Of a DNA stretch of 37,869 bases, positions 33,886-37,869 are shown piece by piece. Position numbers and translations under genes: made by a program. Below the pieces are notes generated by a model, which was given only the letters and a program-made list of their open reading frames with translations, made no database searches and was not told where the DNA came from. Numbering within the stretch: position 1 is the first letter of the stretch; the number at the start of each line of letters is the position of its first letter. The stretch lies in contig CACEXK010000013.1 in NCBI GenBank assembly GCA_902563505.1, forward strand, positions 1-37,869, written 5' to 3'. The stretch comes from an uncultured Alphaproteobacteria bacterium (lineage in GTDB: Bacteria > Pseudomonadota > Alphaproteobacteria > Methylaequorales > Methylaequoraceae).

Positions 33886-34810
33886 TTTCAGTTCCCAATG
33901 TATTGTTTCGTCTTTTTGTTATATCATTTACTTTTAGGCCTCTTCTAGTGGCTATTATTTTTGGTGATGAAGCTGATTGTAGTGCTTGGAATGTCGCTCT
34001 AACCATATTATGAGGATTTGAAGTGCCAACTGATTTTGCAACTATATCCTGAATACCTAAAGCCTCAAAAACAGCTCTCATGGGCCCACCTGCAATAACA
34101 CCTGTTCCTGATGGGGCACTTCTCAAATAAACTTTACCCGAATCAAATCTTCCATGTATATCATGATGAAGTGTTCTACCTTGCCTTAAAGGAACTCTAA
34201 TCATATTATTTTTTGCAACATCAGTTGCTTTTTTAATTGCCTCTGGAACTTCTTTAGCTTTTCCTTTTCCATGACCAACCATTCCGTTACCATCACCAAC
34301 AACTACAAGCGCTGCAAAACTAAAACGTCTTCCACCCTTAACAACCTTCGCAACTCTATTTATACTCACTAACTTCTCAACATATTCATTTTGGTCATCT
34401 TTTTCATTTGAAGATTCTGAAAATGAAGAATTTTTTTTATTTTTTACTTGTTCATTAGAACTATTGTTTTTTTCTTTTGTTTTTTGCTGAAGTTCCTTTG
34501 AATCATTAACAGTAAGAACTTTCTTTTTTAATTTATCATCTTTTTTTGATAGATCTTTAGATGGTTCAACTTTTTTTTCTTCAGATTTTGTTGACAAATC
34601 CTTTAACTCATCAACTTTTTTATCTTGGGGTCTTTTTGACTTAACTTCACTAGACTCATTATTTTCAATTGGCAAATTTTCTTTCTCCGACAAAGGTTTA
34701 ACTTCTTTTGAAAACTCTGACGATTCACTAGTAGAAGATTCATTCTTATTAGTTTCTTTTTTTTTCGAAGGAACTTTCTTTATTTCGTTTATATCTTTTT
34801 CATCTACCAT
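33872..34810 (-). CDS. rpsE: Ribosomal protein S5 with a 140-residue N-terminal extension
   Basis: The uS5 domain starts near residue 142 ([21 protein letters not shown]) and has [19 protein letters not shown] and [19 protein letters not shown]. Normal length is about 165-190 aa, so the preceding 140 residues of Lys/Ser/Glu-rich low-complexity sequence are extra. The ATG at 34810 is 12 bp after rplR, which supports translation from there, although an internal start cannot be excluded. S5 guards decoding accuracy at the mRNA entry. Confidence 0.92.
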   Translation of the reverse strand: MVDEKDINEIKKVPSKKKETNKNESSTSESSEFSKEVKPLSEKENLPIENNESSEVKSKRPQDKKVDELKDLSTKSEEKKVEPSKDLSKKDDKLKKKVLTVNDSKELQQKTKEKNNSSNEQVKNKKNSSFSESSNEKDDQNEYVEKLVSINRVAKVVKGGRRFSFAALVVVGDGNGMVGHGKGKAKEVPEAIKKATDVAKNNMIRVPLRQGRTLHHDIHGRFDSGKVYLRSAPSGTGVIAGGPMRAVFEALGIQDIVAKSVGTSNPHNMVRATFQALQSASSPKIIATRRGLKVNDITKRRNNTLGTENAKN

Positions 34811-34822
34811 TTTAATTATTCC

Positions 34823-35176
34823 CTAAAATTTTATTCCTTTAGATCTAACTCCCATTGCGAGTTCTCTAATTCTGCCGTGATATAAATAGCAACCTCTATC
34901 CAAACAAATTTTTGTGTTTATTTTTTTTTCTTTTATGTGGTCTCCAATCTTTTCTCCAACCTGAAATGCAATTTTCTTTGGCGATTCCTTTGATTGTCTG
35001 AAAGATTTCTCAATTGATGAAGCCGACAATAATGTCTTACCCTTTTCATCATCAATTAGTTGAGCATAAATATGGTTATTAGATCTAAAAAGACTTAGTC
35101 TGAGGTTTTGCTTAGTCCTTAATTTGGATCTGATCCTCTTTGCTCTTCTTGATTTTCTTATATTATTATCTTTCAT
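34823..35176 (-). CDS. rplR: Ribosomal protein L18
   Basis: A 117-aa uL18: RAKRIRSKLRTKQNLRLSLFRSNNHIYAQLIDDE at the start (in parts), then CLDRGCYLYHGRIRELAMGVR, the usual C-terminal signature. It binds 5S rRNA. Its start codon shares one base with the rplF stop (TAATG arrangement). Confidence 0.97.
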   Translation of the reverse strand: MKDNNIRKSRRAKRIRSKLRTKQNLRLSLFRSNNHIYAQLIDDEKGKTLLSASSIEKSFRQSKESPKKIAFQVGEKIGDHIKEKKINTKICLDRGCYLYHGRIRELAMGVRSKGIKF

Positions 35177-35709
35177 TATTTTTTCTTACCTTCTTTTCTT
35201 CGAATAGTTTCATCTTTATATTTAACACCTTTACCTTTATAGGGTTCGGGTTTTCTAAATGATCTTATATTAGCTGCAATTTCTCCAACTCTTTGCTTAT
35301 CTATTCCAAATATCTTAATTTGATTAGGCTTTGGAACTTCGATTTTTAAATCCTCAGGTATTTCAAAATTAATTGGATGCGAAAACCCTAATAACAACTC
35401 TAGAATCTTCCCTTTCTGAGAAGCTTTATAACCAACTCCATTCAGCTCTAGTTCTTTAGTGAAACCCGAAGATACCCCATGTATAATATTTGCTATTCTT
35501 GAACGAACTGTACCCCACATTTCTTTGAGGCGTCTACTATCTCCTGCTTTTGTTACTTCTATTCGGTTTTCTTTAACAGAAACTAAAGCATTTTTATTAA
35601 AATCATAGGACAACTGACCAAGTTTACCTTTGGCAGATATAATCCCATTTTCAACTGTAACTTCAGTATTATCAGGAATATTTATTGGTATTCTTCCACT
35701 TCTAGACAT
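35176..35709 (-). CDS. rplF: Ribosomal protein L6
   Basis: A 177-aa uL6 of standard length. It starts MSRSGRIPINIPDNTEV and ends with the conserved KPEPYKGKGVKYKDETIRRK. LNGVGYKASQKG and LLLGFSHPI mark the two similar domains. It sits near the sarcin-ricin loop. It is 9 bp after rpsH. Confidence 0.98.
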   Translation of the reverse strand: MSRSGRIPINIPDNTEVTVENGIISAKGKLGQLSYDFNKNALVSVKENRIEVTKAGDSRRLKEMWGTVRSRIANIIHGVSSGFTKELELNGVGYKASQKGKILELLLGFSHPINFEIPEDLKIEVPKPNQIKIFGIDKQRVGEIAANIRSFRKPEPYKGKGVKYKDETIRRKEGKKK

Positions 35710-35718
35710 ACAGCTCTC

Positions 35719-36117
35719 TTAAAATACTTTGCATAAAATTTCTCCGCCTACATTTTCTGTTCTTGCTTCATTATCTGAAAGAACCCCTTTTGAAGTCGAC
35801 AAAATAGAAATACCCAGACCATCAAAATTTCTCTGTAAATCTCTGATTTTTGAATATACCCTTCTCCCAGGAGTTGAAACTCTTGAAATAGTTTTTATAA
35901 CTGGTTCACCATCAACATATTTTAATTCAATTTTAAATTCATTTTTATTATTTTCTATTTCAACTTTCTTGAAACCTCTTATATAACCTTCTCTGTGCAA
36001 TACATCAAGAACATTACCTCTAAATCTTGATGCAGGCATTAAGACTGATTCTTTTTTTCTAAGCTGACCATTCTTTATTCTAGCTAACATATCGCCAAGA
36101 GGGTCTGACATACTCAT
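35719..36117 (-). CDS. rpsH: Ribosomal protein S8
   Basis: A 132-aa uS8: MSMSDPLGDMLARIKNGQ at the start and the C-terminal STSKGVLSDNEARTENVGGEILCKVF signature, here in standard length. It binds helix 21 of 16S rRNA and in other bacteria represses its own operon. Confidence 0.98.
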   Translation of the reverse strand: MSMSDPLGDMLARIKNGQLRKKESVLMPASRFRGNVLDVLHREGYIRGFKKVEIENNKNEFKIELKYVDGEPVIKTISRVSTPGRRVYSKIRDLQRNFDGLGISILSTSKGVLSDNEARTENVGGEILCKVF

Positions 36118-36133
36118 ATCAACATCCTTTCTA

Positions 36134-36439
36134 TTACCAACTTGATTTTGTTATTCCAGGTATATGACCTACAGAGGCTAATTCCCTAAAAACAATTCTT
36201 GAAAGTTTAAATTTTCTATAAACTCCTCTTGCCCTTCCAGTTAGAACGCATCTATTTCTAATTCTAACTTTTGAGGCATTTCTAGGAATCTTTGATAATT
36301 TCAATCTAGCTTGAAATTGTTCATCTGCACTCAATTTTTTATTATTTGCTTGTTTTAAAAGTTTATCGTGTTTTGCTTTATATTTATTGTAAAGCTTTAT
36401 CCTTTTTTTATTTCTCTCAATTAAACTCAACTTAGACAT
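36134..36439 (-). CDS. rpsN: Ribosomal protein S14 (zinc-independent type)
   Basis: A 101-aa uS14 of the long form without the CxxC zinc ribbon. It has [32 protein letters not shown] and the end [11 protein letters not shown]. It starts directly after the rplE stop codon. Confidence 0.97.
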   Translation of the reverse strand: MSKLSLIERNKKRIKLYNKYKAKHDKLLKQANNKKLSADEQFQARLKLSKIPRNASKVRIRNRCVLTGRARGVYRKFKLSRIVFRELASVGHIPGITKSSW

Positions 36440-37243
36440 CTACTCTCCTTTATTTTCTGTTAATTCATTTTTTTCTGACTGAGCCTCAGAGGATTCTGAA
36501 ACTGATTTTTTCTCTGATTCAGATTTACTAGGGCTAGGTTCTGATTTTGACTCGAGTGATTCTGAAACTATTGCTTGTTCAGATGCAGATGCATCAGGTT
36601 GTGCAGTTTGTGATGATTTGTTAGATTCAGAACTTACTTTGGAAGATTGATTTAAAGATGCGGAATCATCTTTTTTGTTTACCTCAACTGATTTTCTGAG
36701 AACACCTTTTGTAAATGGGAGATTGAAACCTTTAAGTAACTCAAATGCGTGGTCTTCATTATCAGTTGATGTGACAATCGAGATATCCATCCCACGAACT
36801 TTATCAATCTTATCATAATCGATCTCAGGAAATATTATTTGTTCTTTTATTCCTATGGAGTAATTTCCATTGCCATCAAATGATTTTAGAGACAATCCTT
36901 TAAAATCTCTTACTCTTGGTAAGGCAATGTAAATCAGCCTGTCTAAGAACTCATACATTCTACTTTTTCTAAGTGTGACTTTACAACCAATATTCAAACC
37001 TTTCCTGAGTTTAAATCCAGCAATCGATTGTTTTGCTTTTGTAACTAACGGTTTTTGACCAGTAATATTCATTAAATCTTCTGAGGCTGAGTTTATTTTT
37101 TTTGAATCAACTATTGCCTCACCAACACCCATGTTAAGCACTATTTTTGATATTTTTGGCACTTCATTAATATTTTTAAGATCAAACTTTTGTTTAATTT
37201 TTTGCCTCAACTCTTTTTGATAATATTCTTTTAATCTTGCCAT
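36440..37243 (-). CDS. rplE: Ribosomal protein L5 with Ser/Glu-rich C-terminal extension
   Basis: Residues 1-180 are uL5: [46 protein letters not shown] and the ending [11 protein letters not shown]. Normal length is about 180. Some 85 extra residues (to 267) are Ser, Glu, Lys and Ala-rich and carry no recognisable domain. L5 bridges the 5S rRNA and the head of the 30S subunit. It is 6 bp after rplX. Confidence 0.95.
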   Translation of the reverse strand: MARLKEYYQKELRQKIKQKFDLKNINEVPKISKIVLNMGVGEAIVDSKKINSASEDLMNITGQKPLVTKAKQSIAGFKLRKGLNIGCKVTLRKSRMYEFLDRLIYIALPRVRDFKGLSLKSFDGNGNYSIGIKEQIIFPEIDYDKIDKVRGMDISIVTSTDNEDHAFELLKGFNLPFTKGVLRKSVEVNKKDDSASLNQSSKVSSESNKSSQTAQPDASASEQAIVSESLESKSEPSPSKSESEKKSVSESSEAQSEKNELTENKGE

Positions 37244-37249
37244 TTTACT

Positions 37250-37576
37250 TTAATTTAATGTTTCACCTGATTTTTTTGCAAACCTTACTTTTTTTCCATC
37301 ATCAAGTTTTTTAAAACCAACTCTAGTTGGTTTTGATGTTTTTGGATCCATTATAGATAGTTTGCAGATAAACAATGGCATCTCAATACTTTCAATGCCT
37401 CCTTTATTTGTTGCGGATTGCTTGTTATGTTTTTTTACAATGTTAACTCCTTCAACAATAGCTTTAACTCTAGAATCAGCTTTTGATCGAATCACTTTAA
37501 GAACTTTTCCATTCTTTCCTTTATCTTTTCCAGATAGAACAATCACATTATCACCTTTTTTAATCTTATTTGACAT
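37250..37576 (-). CDS. rplX: Ribosomal protein L24
   Basis: A 108-aa uL24 with the KOW motif KKGDNVIVLSGKDKGKNGKVLKV at the N-terminus (residues 6-28 or so) and VEGVNIVKKHNK after it. It starts 50S assembly. Its start is 2 bp after the rplN stop. Confidence 0.97.
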   Translation of the reverse strand: MSNKIKKGDNVIVLSGKDKGKNGKVLKVIRSKADSRVKAIVEGVNIVKKHNKQSATNKGGIESIEMPLFICKLSIMDPKTSKPTRVGFKKLDDGKKVRFAKKSGETLN

Positions 37577-37578
37577 AA

Positions 37579-37869
37579 CTACAAAACCTCAGGAGCCAAA
37601 GAAATTATTTTCATATATTTTTTAGCTCTTAACTCCCTCGTAACTGGCCCAAATATTCTTGTTCCGATAGGTTCGCCATTATTATTAATTAAAACTGCAG
37701 CATTTCTATCAAATCTGATAGAAGAACCATCTTGTCTATAAACTTCTTTTGCTGTCCTGACAATTACCGCTTTGTGAATTTCACCTTTTTTTACTTTACC
37801 TCTAGGAATACAATCTTTGACTGTAATCACGACAACATCTCCAATAGATGCAAATCTTCTTTTAGAACC
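37579..37869 (-). CDS. rplN: Ribosomal protein L14, 5' end outside window
   Basis: The frame runs to the window edge with [19 protein letters not shown] in phase, then [19 protein letters not shown] and the end [13 protein letters not shown]. uL14 is about 122 aa, so roughly 25 N-terminal residues lie beyond the window. The GTG at 37830 is internal, not the start. It is the first gene visible here in an operon that continues upstream. Confidence 0.96.
   Translation of the reverse strand, partial: GSKRRFASIGDVVVITVKDCIPRGKVKKGEIHKAVIVRTAKEVYRQDGSSIRFDRNAAVLINNNGEPIGTRIFGPVTRELRAKKYMKIISLAPEVL

Overview
The window looks like the chromosome of an AT-rich, streamlined, probably marine alphaproteobacterium. 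Supporting signs are the secY-adk-rpsM-rpsK-rpoA-rplQ order, an ATP12-type F1-ATPase chaperone next to an RluC-type pseudouridine synthase, short spacers and many 4-bp ATGA gene overlaps. The exact clade cannot be fixed from sequence alone. The tRNA-His keeps the ordinary G-1:C73 pair, which many alphaproteobacteria have lost.

Layout: (1) 1-8.6 kb is mixed core and accessory DNA: a 5'-truncated cupredoxin with a secreted partner, an unrecognised 651-aa protein, an outer-membrane barrel, a 428-bp AT-rich spacer with three consensus DnaA boxes and a possible 40-aa membrane protein, an ABC-2 exporter, a membrane-anchored CBS protein, an extraordinary Lys/Arg-free Met/Asp/Pro/Gly-rich protein, and a methyltransferase. 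(2) 8.6-15.9 kb is an accessory region marked by three copies of the 3' half of tRNA-His (8601, 11982 and the intact gene at 15858). The first block holds a circularly permuted ATP-grasp / alpha-E / transglutaminase operon preceded by what I recognise as a glutamine riboswitch (glnA RNA motif). The second block holds a glucosylglycerate module: phosphatase, synthase and GH13 phosphorylase. (3) 16-19 kb: an aminotransferase and a glnB-glnA operon behind a consensus sigma-54 promoter. (4) 19-23.4 kb: isochorismatase-like hydrolase, glutathione peroxidase, lipoprotein, MgtE, and a tyrosine recombinase with a damaged active site beside tRNA-Leu(GAG). (5) 23.4-28.6 kb: propionyl-CoA carboxylase subunits, ATP12 and an RluC-like enzyme. 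(6) 28.6 kb to the end: the rplN-to-rplQ part of the ribosomal operon, with secY, adk and rpoA. Four of its ribosomal proteins carry long charged low-complexity extensions.

Nitrogen status links the middle of the window. PII and glutamine synthetase sit behind a sigma-54 promoter. A glutamine-sensing RNA precedes the amidoligase operon. The glucosylglycerate genes make a nitrogen-free anionic solute that, in other bacteria, accumulates under nitrogen limitation. The accessory region therefore reads as a nitrogen-stress island built by serial insertion at tRNA-His. The most novel-looking items are the riboswitch-operon pairing, the tRNA-His repeat architecture and the basic-residue-free protein.
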